Source of the DNA: Macrobrachium rosenbergii
Lineage: Eukaryota > Arthropoda > Malacostraca > Decapoda > Palaemonidae
Assembly (NCBI RefSeq): GCF_040412425.1
Contig: NC_089744.1
Span: forward strand, 41,051,599 to 41,115,598
Direction: 5' to 3'
DNA: 64,000 nucleotides
Shown here piece by piece: positions 36,551 to 47,442 of this stretch. The first letter of the stretch is position 1. The number at the start of each line of letters is the position of its first letter. Below the pieces are notes generated by a model. That model did no database searches, was not told the DNA's origin, and saw only the letters and a program-made list of their open reading frames with translations. The position numbers and the translations under genes are program-made.

Positions 36551-37676
36551 TTAACTTTTGTCTAACTCGTGCCAAGTATAGTAAACCCCCGTATTAGCGG
36601 GGGATGCGTTCCAGACACCCCTGCAAATAGCTAAAATCCGCGAATACTTAGAACCCCCCCCCTCTAAAAATGCTTATAACTGCCTACCATGAAAGGTCAA
36701 ACACCAAAGTATGCCTAAAAATACCAGCCTACATCAAATATACATTAAACTATTACCTAATTACTATATTAATCTTTGAAATGATATTATTAATATAATT
36801 TCCAAACCATCTTAAACATCTTATCATTACAAATATACATACACACTGTATGGCTTACAGCTGTAGGTGAAAATAATCCAGTCCCCCCTACATATTCAAC
36901 CATGCACATTTTCTTTCATACAGTTACAAGCCATCCCATTTTCTTTTAGGGGGGAACCATTGGTATTTATACGTAATTCACAAAGAGAGTGAGAGAGACA
37001 AAAAGTAAAAACGTATGCACATTTTAAAAAATTTAATACTACGTACATATTAAGATTACTACATACGTAAATCATACGGGTGCTCACAAGTGATGAATGC
37101 TGATTAAAGATGATGATAATGAATTAGCTGTGCAGTCCGATGAATGATGATGAAGATATGACTGCACAGCAAAGCAGAGAAGTTACAACTCATCTGAGGG
37201 CACCTCTTCACCTTCAGGAGGTGCTTTGGAAGGCACTTCTTCAGTTGATTTGGGAGGCACTACTTCAGGCGATTGGGGAGGTACTACTTCAGGCGATTGG
37301 GGAAGCACTTCTTCAGGCGATTCGAGAGGCACTACTTTGGGTGATTTGGGAGGCTTTGGAGGGGCCTTCTTCGTCCGTAGCTGAATACGTAGGGGGAACT
37401 GGATTATTTTCACCTACAGCTGTAAGCCATACAGTATGTACTGTATGTATATTTGTAACGATAAGATGCTTAAGATGGTTTGGAAATTATATTAACAATA
37501 TCATTTCAAAGATTAATATAGTAACCTTTCATGGTAGACAGTTATAAGCATTTTTAGAAAGTGGGTTCTAAGTATTCACGGATTTTAGCTATTCGCGGGG
37601 GTGTTTGGAACGCATCCCCCACGAATACGAGTGGGTGTATTACTGTACTTGGCACGAGTTCAACAAAGTTAAAATG
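36551..37676. mobile_element. Foldback element with about 280-330 bp arms
   Basis: The left arm 36551-36885 is the reverse complement of 37395-37676: shared AACTCGTGCCAAGTA, GGGGGATGCGTTCC, GCTAAAATCCG, TTCAAAGATTAATATAG (complement) and TACAGCTGTAGGTGAAAATA. A CAGTAAACCCCCG-type Tigger terminus lies about 25 bp inside the arm (36580). The centre includes a fragment related to 40500-40560 and an octapeptide-encoding minisatellite. Confidence 0.75.
37205..37370 (-). repeat. 24 bp minisatellite encoding a Pro/Glu octapeptide
   Basis: About six imperfect 24 bp units, such as GGAGGCACTACTTCAGGCGA plus four bases. On the minus strand they translate to repeats of VVPPQSPE within a 76-codon frame (37413-37183). 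The 8-codon period keeps the frame open on both strands. It may be the disordered tail of a transposase or other ORF. Confidence 0.85.
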
Positions 37677-39418
37677 ATGAACATGGTGATAGGCAGTTGC
37701 TGTCCCTGCTTTTTCATGGTGGTGAGGGCTTGATTATAGGACTCCAATGCTAAATCAAGGATGTTTGAAAACTTTAAGGAGCGTCCCATATAAGGATCCC
37801 ATGTTGAAACATACTCCTGCGTATCCTTGATCATTCTCTTAATGTGGGACAGACATTCCAAAGTCATCCTGCCCTCCTCTTCCTCCTGCTCCTCTCCTGA
37901 ACCTGGCGTATCTTCTTCCTCACTGGCAGACTTCGTCAGGTCTTCCAAATCCTGGTCCGTCAGGGGGTCAGAGTGGCATCAATGAGGGTGCCGATTTCAT
38001 CCCTTGGTGATGTCTTGAAGCCTTCTCCACCTAGAATCCTCGCCAACTGGACAGCCTTATTAATGGCCGAATGTTGAATTTCTTCAGGAGAGAAGACCCT
38101 GTAATCATGAACACACTCCGGCCACAACTTGTTCCAGGACGCATTCAGGGTCTCCTTCTTCATGTCATTCAGTGATTGGCTGATGATGGTCAGACATGTG
38201 GCAATCGTGAATTTACGCCAGTAGCATAAATTCACTGTCATTGTCCATTGCACTCACAAGGAGCTGGAGGGAGTTCCCGGTATAGAGTGCCTCGAAGGCA
38301 CGGATCACGCCCTGGTCCATAGGCTGGAGGAGAGAGGTGGTGTTGGGAGGGAGGAACTCAAGCTGGACTCCCTTGTAATAACGATCGTGAGGGTGGCCAC
38401 CAGCATTATCCATAATCAGCAACACTTTGAACTCCATGCCCAAGTCATTCAGGTATTGCCTAACTTGAAGGATGAAGCTCTGATGGAACCAGTACTCTGT
38501 AAGGATTTTGGTGATCCAGGCCTTCGGGTTATGCATCCAGAACACAGGAAGCAACGCCCTGTTCTTATTCTTGAGGGCCCTGGGGTTTGCAGCCTTGTAA
38601 ATGAGGCCTGGTTTAAGCATGAAACCAGCCACATTCCCACACATGATGAGGGTGACCCTAGCCTTCTGGGCCTTGAATCCTGAGGCTTTAGCTTCGTCCT
38701 TCATGAGGTATGTCCGGGAAGGCATCTTCTTCCAGAACAAGCCAGTCTCATCCATATTGAACACCTGTTCTGGATGGTAGACCTTCTCCTTGATGGTTTT
38801 TTTTAAGGTCTCCGGATATTTCACGGCTGCTTCAATGTCTGCAGAAGCTGATTCCCCATGCAAAGTAACAGACTTTAGGTGGAACTGCTTTTGAAATTGG
38901 TGGAACCAACCATTGCTGGCCTGGAAACCTTGAAGCACTGAGGATGGTCCAGCTTGAAGCTCTTCCCCCTCTTCTTCTTCTGCTTCTGCAGGCACTGGTT
39001 CATCGAAGCCTAAGAATTCTAATTCCCCTTCTTCAACGCTTCCCTCTGCCTGTACTACATCGTTGCCTTCTGTAGCAGTTGATATTGGAGTCGATGGACA
39101 CGTTCTTCTTCCGCCTGTCCTTTATCCAGAATGCCAGAGCAGATTCCATCTTCACAATTGTTTATCCTGCACTGTCGCAACTGTCTTTGCATTACCGAAG
39201 TAGCTCATACTTACAGACTTTCATATCTCTGCCTCTTTCTTCTTCATATATCTCACTGTGCTCTCATTAACATTAAAATGGTGGCCAACCACAGCAAAAC
39301 TTTTGCCCTCCTTTAACATGTCAAGAACTTTAACCTTCTCCTCCAGTTTTATAACAGTCTTCTTTCTTTTAGACTTTGCCAGACGTCTTAGAAGGAGCAG
39401 GGCGTTTTTAGGAGGCAT
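37640..39418 (-). pseudogene. Tigger (pogo group) transposase, frameshifted
   Basis: Starts MPPKNALLLLRRLAKSKRKK (39418) with a CENP-B/pipsqueak-type helix-turn-helix (EEKVKVLDMLKEGKSFAVVG, then NESTVRYMKKKE). A second frame, 38995-38213, carries the DDE-superfamily catalytic core: FNMDETGLFWKK, LLIMDNAGGH and NTTSLLQPMDQGVIRAFEAL, so three acidic positions are visible. The C-terminal part follows in two more frames (38253-37960 and 37948-37640) with an acidic Glu/Asp-rich run. At least three frame breaks (between about 39220 and 38995, near 38225 and near 37960) inactivate it. Related domesticated genes are CENP-B and the TIGD family, but this copy looks like a dead transposon. Confidence 0.85.
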
Positions 39419-40229
39419 TTTAGGGCTGAATACCACTGATGCACAAAGATTAAGAAACCAAACACAAAGATGCACGATTTCACAAGGTAAGAAGATGCTG
39501 CGAACTACGCATGAGCTGAGAAGGATGCCATGGATGCAGTCTCCCAGAATTCCATGTTCTCGAGTTGGTTGTGAATGTCCAGCCAATGAGCACCAAGGAA
39601 AATGAATGGCACTTCTGGATTGGCTGCTTTGCAGATGACAGCCAATAGTGTGTCGAGTATCATTGATCCTGGGTACACAGCGTTCAGCATCTTGAGTTCT
39701 TTATATTTGCGGAGAGGTGGCTTGGGTGAAGCACTTTTAAGAAAAACAAATATATGTTATTGAAATTTTGCTGTTGTTTACATTAATATACTGTATTATA
39801 GTACTGTAATATTTGAAAATTAGTAAATCGTTTTTCACCATACAAAATGTACTTAAAGTAGTCATGAATATACTATATACTTACTACGTACATGAAAATG
39901 CTACGTACCACGACGTAAACATACGTACCCTGCTATTCCCGTTGTCTTATGTATTTTAGATATGCTCTACGTACTACTACGAACCATCCTAAAACACTTT
40001 TTGTATGTAATATTTAAAAATCATCGTACAACAAAACAGTTAATAAAATGTACAGTACTGTATGCGTAGAATAACAATGTTAGTATATGTACACACAATA
40101 CAGTAGTACCATGTGTATATTGTAGCAGCAAATTATTGGCAAATGACCCAATGTAACTCGTTTCATTGCTATGTCACGTTTGTGTGTTTTGCGTGTACAG
40201 TACTATTGGACTAAGAATATTTTTTTAAA

Positions 40230-40450
40230 TCATGCATTAAGATGTCCTCTAAATGCTTTGCTTCTTCTAAGGCCTCTGGCAAATAGCCTACAATTTATGA
40301 CTGATGAGAAGAAAGTAGACATGATTGTTATGTTAAGAGAGGGCAAAAGTCACGGAGAAGTAGCAGCCCATTACGACATGACATTAATTGCGGTCGTCTG
40401 CACTGAGCATGAACAAGGAAAAATATTCATGCAGCCCTACCGTACCACCT
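40230..40450 (+). pseudogene. Second Tigger transposase N-terminal fragment
   Basis: Plus-strand translation reads CPLNALLLLRPLA, then EEKKVDMIVMLREGKSHGEV-like sequence and AAHYDMT, the same helix-turn-helix as at 39418 but in opposite orientation and from a different subfamily. It stops before any catalytic domain. Sequence after it (40500-40560) matches 37087-37140 in inverted orientation. Confidence 0.65.
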
Positions 40451-40794
40451 TCGTTGTCATGTTCAAATACCTTAACTGACAGCGCCTCCTGTCATTCATC
40501 GTACTGCACAGCTAATTCATCATCATCCTCATCATCTACAGTATACTGTAATCAACATTCATCATCAGTTACTACCAGTATGATTTAACTTTGTTATTTA
40601 TTATTACAGTATTACAGGTACACAGTGTAGTATTACATAATCTTATTATTTAATTTCTATTACTATTATATGTACTGTAGTATTATTATTAATTTACATT
40701 ATTATTTAATGTTATTATACAATAAATAATATGATAATACAGAATACTGCTATACGAAAAGACAAAAAATCTGCATCCTCAAATAGGCAGGTTC
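40451..40794. other. AT-rich interior of the Tigger nest
   Basis: Contains a TCATCATCATC-rich stretch and TATTATTA runs; nothing else recognised. Confidence 0.45.
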
Positions 40795-41079
40795 CCCGCA
40801 AATATTTTTATAGGTATGTTCCACAGACAAACCCACAAATAAATTTTAGATAGGTTCCACATAAAAACCTGCAAATGGGTGAGTCCACGAATCGTGAGAA
40901 CCAAATACAGGGGGTTTACTGTAGTCGCAGATAAAGCTAAATGACAGAGGGTAAATTTCACCTCAAAAATAAGTTTTTCTGCAACTTTGTGGAACGGGCA
41001 TTATATTACATAGCTTGCGCTCATCCACAGAGAGAACGCGCTCATACACAGAGAGACTATGTTGACATAAAATCTATAG

Positions 41080-43180
41080 AATCTACTACTCTTAGGACAT
41101 AACACACTAGAAACCTTTTTAAAAAACAAAGGGAAGAAACCACCAGGATCTTCTCCACCCCAGCTATCACAATTATCAAGAATCTTCTTAACATCCCTAG
41201 AGTGAAATGCAGATTTTATAGGAATAGTTTCAGGATGATAAGTATCAGGGAGAGAGACATCCTCAACTGACTGCTTAGTTTTAAAAGCTCAATGAAGCAG
41301 TTTACCCTTTTCCTTGGGGTCAGTAATCAATCTACCATTATCTGTTAGTAGTGGTGGAATGGAATATGAGCCTCATCCGAAGATAGATGATGCTAATTTA
41401 GTCCACCACAGATGAGGCTGAGCAATTCCTTGAAGTTTCCTCTTTTAGGAATTATTGCAATACAAAAATGTGTTAAATGAAGCGCAAAATGTCACTCCAA
41501 TACAAAATTTCATCTACAACTCAATTAAAACCAAAGTACTGTGTATAAAGGAAGAACAAATTCTCATGTCCATAGCAGAACTCATTTGTACAGGTATTAT
41601 GAAATGTCACTGATCCATTATTATAAAGAGTAAAATACCAATGGTGGATGATACCATCAATGATCCTTTCTTCTGCATTCAAAAAATTTCCACCCCAAAG
41701 TGGATGATGAGAATTAAAATCCCCAAGAGGAAACGGGGATGGGGTTGACTGACTAGCACTAGAATATCATTTAAAGTAAATCTGGGTGTAGCAGCAAGGT
41801 AATGGGAACAAATGGTAATCTCATGATCAAAATATGCTCGAAGGTCAGTCTTCCAAGGAACACTGGAATATTGCAGAGATTTAACAATATAATTATTACA
41901 ACACCTCCATGAGTATAATAGCCATCTGTGGGATTAATTTCATAAATACCATATACCTTTATTAGGCTAAACCAGGGTTGAATAATGCAACACCTAGGTT
42001 GGTTTCTTGAGGGCATACAATACCTGGATTATGATTATGCATTTATAACTTGAGACCTGCTACTTAGCTGGGTTTGCCATGTATTCACATTACAAGGACT
42101 GAGATTTATGTTATGTCCTGTGAGCACAGAATTAGGAAGATTTATATCTGCATGGCCTTCTGAAGAAGATGGTGACTTTTTTTGCATATCTAGTTTATTC
42201 AGTTTGAGTTTGATTTACTATCAGTCTTCACAATTCTTATAATAAGACTCGTGAACCTGTCCAAACATTTTATTGGTAGCCATATAAATTCTAGCTTCTT
42301 TACCTTGTGGAAGGCAGGGCAGAATTTTTGCAGAGGAATATTTTTTTGGATTTTGCTGGCCTGAATCTGGTCAGAATTCTGAAGATTCCATAGCTTCAAG
42401 CCTACCACAAACAGGGCTTGGGCCATAAGAAAACTCAGCCAGAGATAGGAATGCCAGAAAAATGTCATAATCTGAATGAACAGACTCTTGTGAGGTCTTT
42501 CACAACCTCTTGGCCTTTGGTGAAGAAACACTCCCAGGGGATTTATTGGAATTCTGAGCAGTACCAGCAGAGCTTGTAGCCTTTGCATCAGTATAGGTTT
42601 GGGTACTAATGGGTCAGACTGTACATGTGAGGTAAAAATTGTTGGTAACATAACAGACAAAGGAATTTCAAGAACTTCAGCATGAACAACTATAGGATGA
42701 GGTTCATATTGGCAGTTGTACCAGAAACAAAATGACTGAGCTTGGAATTAAATTACTGCTAGCTGATGAGAAACACCACTAGTACTGGATTGACAGTTGA
42801 AGAATGAGCAGCTCCAGGATCTCTGTTAGCCCCAAAAACGAGGCACCTTGTTTCTACAAGGGTGATAAAATTGCTGAGCCTTGTTAACCACTTCTTTTTG
42901 TCCTTCCTCGTCCTCTTCCCATACCTAACCCACCGCAGTAAACTGCACATTCTTAGTAACAATGTAATTCATGTTTTTTTTATCCATACTAATAAAAACA
43001 TGAAAAATATAAAAAAAAGAACACACAACAATGCAATGAGCAAAATACTCATCCAACCAAACTTTTGACCAGTAATCAGTGTGTGTGCATCAAGTCTGTT
43101 TCTCATGATGGTGGCCTCAAGACAGAAAGAGACGGACTGTGAGTGAGGGATACTTCCCCACTTAACCCCCATCTCCACCT
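41080..43180 (-). mobile_element. LINE relic: ORF1 and endonuclease of a different family
   Basis: On the minus strand, 42660-42060 translates to ORF1-like text (KATSSAGTAQNSNKSPGSVS, then a conserved MATNKMFGQVHES block), with a 67-codon Cys-containing frame upstream at 42962-42759. It is followed at 42016-41500 by an endonuclease (QPWFSLIKVYGIYEI, GDFNSHHPLWGG) and then the linker block DSWGGEDPGGFFPLFF near 41110-41160, typical of the stretch before LINE RT. No RT follows: it stops near 41080. Frames are broken in many places. It is not the same family as the LINE at 20.8-31 kb. Confidence 0.65.
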
Positions 43181-45090
43181 GTTTAAACCCCCATCTCCAC
43201 CTGTTTAACTACTTTGTTACCAAGTTTTGATTAGTCTCCAGCTCTTCCTTAAAGATACTCCTATATAAAAGGTAAAGTTTGTATAGGTACAAATTTTCCT
43301 TTTAATACATTGTGCATGGCAATGTCCTCCTCTTTCCACTGATGTGCTTTTCTTTTTTAACGGCCAACCCAGTCAGTGTTTCATTAATACTGTACTGTAT
43401 ACAGTCACCACCCTACTGAAGAACAAGTTACATTCTGGACTGCTGTTCGTATCTTGAATTGTTAGTCAATTGGTTTTTAATAAGTAATGCATAATTTTTG
43501 TTGATGTTTACATTCAGGAGTTAACTCAAGAGTCACAGATTGTACTATTTTCACTTAATTTTTAAATCATGCAGTATTATAGAGAATTACTTTGGATGCT
43601 AGAAAGGTAAAAGGAAGAAAATAAAATTTAGATTCATGCAACATTCAAAATTCAGCATTTTTTTCCCTGCTTTGATAGTTATGAACTTGGAGAGAATTTC
43701 GCAGAAGTGTCTGACATTGGAAGTTCACAAAGTTAACAATGCAAACTGCCACCTATTGACAAAAATGCATACTAAACGTTTTCTATTGGGAGAGGAAGTA
43801 TAGAAAATGGGCGTTCATAAAAACGGGGTAAGTCAAGAAGATAGAAATAAGTAGCAATATTTTACGAGTATGAACAATTATTCTCGTGATTTTAAGAAGA
43901 ATTCATGGTAGTTAATTGCAAGAATACTTGCAATAATTAGGGAAGGGGGTTAAAGGAACAAGTTCTTCTCCCTCATGTCCTTCTGTTCTTTGCAAAAATT
44001 CTTACTAGGAGAATAGCGATGCAGAGCAAAATTTAAACTTGTGACCCTGTCTGTTTGTATCTATGAATGTTCGTAAGTAGGGTGGTGACTATATCTGCAT
44101 ATACTGTAATCAGCCCAGCTGGTATGGCTAAATACATATTTATTTAATGCAGAGGATAATGACTAACTGAGCTCCAGGGGCACTTATAATGTTTTCGATT
44201 CTATAGTAGTCTTTAGGACTAGGACTAGTCCTTACTGCACAAGACACATTTGGGTTATAGACTTGATTCCTACAGGCACTACATAATAAATGGGGGCCAC
44301 TTGATAAGCTTGACATGAAATTTTATTGCAATGAACAATAGGTAGCAACACATCTACTCTGAACCATCATGAATTACTCCAGTAAGGAAAGTCATAAACC
44401 CTGTATGACAATGCAAAACAAATTCTGCTGTTGTAATTAACTACTTGAGCATAATAGGAAACAGAAAAGCAAGCTACATGTAGCAAAGATCCATGAATTT
44501 CTGTAAACATGATATTGTACCACTAAACTATACATGATCCTTTTAATTTAAATACTAAGCTAAAATTGTCCACAAAGGTTTATGTAAATCCTAATTACTG
44601 TAATGAATACTGCACTGTAATGAGTAAACAGAACAGCTCTTCAAAATACGCAAAAAACTAAAAAAAAAAAAAAATGGAATTTAATGCTCTTTTTTAAAGT
44701 CAAAGGACTCAGGTTTTACTAGTTAAAGTGGAACCATCACCATAATACAGAAATGAACAACAGTATAGGATGAAGTAGGGAAAATAATGAAAGTCTACCC
44801 AGGAAAAGAAAAAAATGTTCGTGTTCTGGGGATCAACATCAACACTTCTATTCAGACTGGAGGGCACACTGGACCCAGTGAATTGGGAGCCTGAGGGGGC
44901 TGTCTCTCGAGTGAATTTTTTTTTTTTAGTGTCTCAAGAGGAAGCCAATGAACCTGAAGGCAGTTGTAAAATGATAGGTTTTTTTTATGTAAAAATAAAA
45001 TAAAATTATTTCAATAGTTCTTTTGGGTAAACATGCTGAGAAAGTCTTCAATTTTGTGATCACAGTCCTGAAAAAACTAAGGTTTACAAA
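43181..45090. other. No recognised gene or repeat (putative intron)
   Basis: AT-rich, short frames only, an A-run near 44660 and a T-run near 44920. Nothing recognisable on either strand. Confidence 0.5.
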
Positions 45091-45096
45091 ACTTAC

Positions 45097-45168
45097 ACTA
45101 TTGTAGGCTTCTTCTAGAGCAACATTCAGTGAATAAGTTGCCTTTATTTCTATAATTCGGTTGTCCAT
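45097..45168 (-). CDS. BTB/POZ gene, upstream exon with probable start codon
   Basis: The exon spans 45175-45097: an AG acceptor (GTTTTTAG) precedes 45175 and a GTAAGT donor follows 45097. ATG at 45168-45166 in an AAGATGG context opens 24 codons, MDNRIIEIKATYSLNVALEE then AYNS, ending in phase 0. The next exon, 32473-31148, begins in phase 0 with EKFADGM, and the join gives the usual BTB opening: a helix ending in a ...AYNSEKF..G.L type strand. The acceptor implies a further, probably non-coding, 5' exon. Coding is inferred from splice signals, phase and fit to the fold; no transcript was seen. Confidence 0.68.
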
Positions 45169-45175
45169 CTTGTAC

Positions 45176-45459
45176 CTAAAAACTAAAATTACTTTGAGCA
45201 TGTGGAAATTTACAAAGTGTAGCAAACTGCTTATTATTAAAAATCTAATATAAAACATGAATGAAATATTGTACTGTGACAAGCATGAAAATAAAAAACT
45301 AACTTTATTTTTCAGTTACACTACTGTACTGTATTACAAACACTATAGTACAGTACATTAAAAATCAAACAGTTCTTCCAGACCCTTACCAAAAAAGATG
45401 AAAATTTCTGTTACCCTAGTTTTAAACTTCACTTTAAAATCAAGGCAGCAGATTTTCAA
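45176..45459. other. No recognised feature upstream of the BTB exon
   Basis: AT-rich; would be intron or promoter-proximal sequence of the BTB gene. TACTGTACTGTA-type words recur but form no array. Confidence 0.4.
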
Positions 45460-45965
45460 ATAAATTGTATTTTTCCTAACATACAAAACTGAAGGTCTTT
45501 ACAAAGGATTTAGCTTGCGAATGCGAGCTGGAACAACCGTTTAACTTTCAAACAAGGTTGTTAACTACTGACGGTAGGGAGGAAGCCCTGCCCACTTGTC
45601 GGTCTGCACTCCACTTTGCCTTATGGACCAGGTACCAGAATGAGGGGTGGTTGAGGTGGGCCGTAAGTGTAAAGACCTTTAGGTTTGTATGTTAGGAAAA
45701 ACTACAAAATTTTTTAAGTAATTTGTATTTTTCGTAACATATAAACCTGAAGGCTTTGCGTAGGATTTTGCTTGCGAACATGAGCTGGAACGGCCATTAA
45801 CTTTCTAACAAGGTAGTAGTTAGTTACTGATGGTAAGGGGGAAGCCCACCCACTTACTGGTCTGCACGGTACTTTGCCTTTCGGCCCAGGTACCAGAATG
45901 AGGGATGGCTGAGGTGGGCCATAAATGTATAGACCTTCAGGTTTGTATGTTAGGTAAAATACAAT
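45460..45965. repeat. Two tandem DIRS terminal modules, about 250 bp each
   Basis: Module 1 (about 45460-45708) and module 2 (about 45711-45965) are about 80% identical by eye. Each begins TTGTATTTTT(C)CTAAC.TA and ends with the complement, TTTGTATGTTAGGAAAAA or close to it. Shared interior blocks are TTAACTACTGA-type, CCCACTT.(C)TGGTCTGCAC and CCAGGTACCAGAATGAGGG. The same module occurs alone at 54055-54306. Module 2 leads into a recombinase gene end, so they are read as terminal repeats of a DIRS family. Confidence 0.75.
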
Positions 45966-46020
45966 TACTTTGAAAATTTGTAGTTTGTTCCTCCACAAAT
46001 ACAAACCTTCAGTCTTTACA
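45940..46020. repeat. Putative internal complementary region of a DIRS element
   Basis: The stretch joins a complement of the left module end (GGTTTGTATGTTAGG) to a second end-like sequence (ACAAATACAAACCTTCAGTC) across a short AT-rich spacer. This has the layout seen at 47346-47442 and 54543-54638. Confidence 0.5.
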
Positions 46021-46419
46021 TAGGAGACTTACCCTTTAGAAGGTGGATTCTGGGTAAATCTCTGAACCGACTGGTAGTTCTGCTCAGCTGGGTCTCTCTT
46101 CCTGGTCTCGAAGAGCTGAGGAAGGAGTCCTGTGCCTCTGGCCTGTTGAACATATGGAATGTTCAACTGCCAGACTTCTGGGCATTTTGAATTACTGAGT
46201 TGGTGTCATCATTTCAAAAAGGCCTTGGATGAACCCATAGTGTTGGAGGCGATAAAAGACTAATGCAACCAACAGGCTTGTTTTATTGTTAGCTCCTCTC
46301 TCTCCTTGCTACAGAGAGAGGTAGGACTTGCACCTAATAATCCACTCTAGACTATAGGGTACTCAGTTATCTAGACTCACCTGCATGGCTGCCAGTCCAG
46401 TACGTGATGGCTCCCCACC

Positions 46420-46990
46420 TGCCTCTCTGCCCTACAGGAGAGGGAGGTAAAAAGAGAAAAGGGAGGAGGCCACTCGTTCACACACACACACACTCTCTCT
46501 TTTGCTACTGTACACCTTAGGCGAGATGCTACCTGTCCCTCTAGGGAAGCCAGGTGAGCTACACAACTTGTTGAGCAGCCAGCCCAGGACCAAAGGAAAA
46601 CATGTCCAAAGACCTATGGGCAACGTCTCGAAGGTAGAAGGACGTGAATGTAGTTTGTCGAGACCACACTCCCGCCCTTAATACCTGTGGAACCAACAGG
46701 TTCTTCCGGAATGCGAAGGACGGACCAATGCCCCTAACCTTGTGAGAGCTCTTGCTCAGAATATACTCCCATCTACCTCGTCAGACATAGAGCAAGCCTG
46801 CTTGATTGTCTCACGAAGCCAGAAAGAAATCGTGTTCTTAGACACCTCTTTCTTGGTTGAGCCAGTACTAACAAAGAGTCATTCGCACTCAAGACCTGAG
46901 ATGTCGAGTCCTCTTACCCCTATTGATGCAAGTGTTCAGATATTTAAAATACTAGGATGCAAACCATAGATTCACTACCGATACATCGTG
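46420..46990 (-). pseudogene. DIRS tyrosine recombinase, C-terminal end
   Basis: Minus-strand translation in shifting frames gives a KEVSKNTISFWLRETIKQAC-like stretch, SHKVRGIGPSFAF (the H-x-x-R box, near 46749-46720) and TTFTSFYLRDVAH with the candidate nucleophilic Tyr (codon 46635-46633). The gene runs toward the modules at 45.46-45.97 kb, the normal DIRS order. Everything upstream is missing: the DIRS element at 47114 starts about 120 bp away. Stops and frameshifts are present. Confidence 0.68.
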
Positions 46991-47113
46991 AGTGGTAGCT
47001 GAGTGTTAACATAATAAATTTGAAAGTTGCCCAAATGTCGTACTGCGTGAACTTCCCCTGAAACTGACAGCACTGGTTGAGTCAGCACTAATGATCAAAG
47101 TGGAAATGCTTGG

Positions 47114-47304
47114 AAAATGATATTTTAATGATAAAATAAAGTTTGTTCATACTTACCTGGCAGATATATATATAGCTGTAATCTCCGAAGTCCGACAGAA
47201 TTTCAAAATACTTGCACGATTGTGCCGGTCAGGTGGTTAGTACACATTCCCGCCGCTGGGAGGCGGGTATCAGGAACCATTCCCATTTTCTATTCAGATT
47301 TTCT
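47114..47304. repeat. DIRS copy A, left inverted terminal repeat
   Basis: The 191 bp from AAAATGATATTTTAATG to ATTCAGATTTTCT is the reverse complement of 53480-53653, except that the outermost 40 bases differ (CATACTTACCTGGCAG here against CATGAGACTTACCTG in the complement of the right end). It matches 54307-54501 directly. Confidence 0.9.
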
Positions 47305-47345
47305 AACGCCACTGTCTCCTGAGGGGAGGAGGGAGGGCAATATGA

Positions 47346-47442
47346 ATATATATATCTGCCAGGTAAGTATGAACAAACTTTATTTTATCATTAAAATATC
47401 ATTTTGTTCATGAGACTTACCTGCCAGATATATATATAGCTG
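47346..47442. repeat. DIRS copy A, internal complementary region
   Basis: The left half (ATATATATCTGCCAGGTAAG to AAAATATCATTTT) is the complement of the outer left terminus. The right half (CATTTTGTTCATGAGACTTA to ATATATATAGCTG) is the complement of the outer right terminus. This head-to-head join is the diagnostic DIRS feature thought to template repair of the ends through a circular intermediate. Confidence 0.9.

Larger units (their letters stand above)
33574..40921. mobile_element. Tigger-like (pogo group) element or nest, 7.35 kb
   Basis: CAGTAAACCCCCCATTTG at 33574 and GGGGGTTTACTG ending at 40921 form inverted ends with TA on both sides. Homology between the ends continues for about 55 bp (shared GGACTCAC.TATTTGC). 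The interior holds a relic coding segment (34215-36330), a foldback (36551-37676), a Tigger transposase on the minus strand (39418-37640) and a second transposase N-terminus on the plus strand (40230-40450). It could be one composite element or two elements whose outer ends survive; the flanks do not rejoin into LINE sequence. Confidence 0.55.
32474..45096 (-). other. 12.6 kb intron of the BTB gene, filled with transposons
   Basis: Lies between the GTAAGT donor at 45096-45091 and the TTTTGCAG acceptor ending at 32474. From the acceptor outward it contains a LINE 3' fragment (32712-33571), a Tigger nest (33574-40921), a LINE ORF1-endonuclease relic (41080-43180) and about 1.9 kb with no recognised feature (43181-45090). 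The interval is an intron only if the two exons belong to one gene. Confidence 0.62.
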
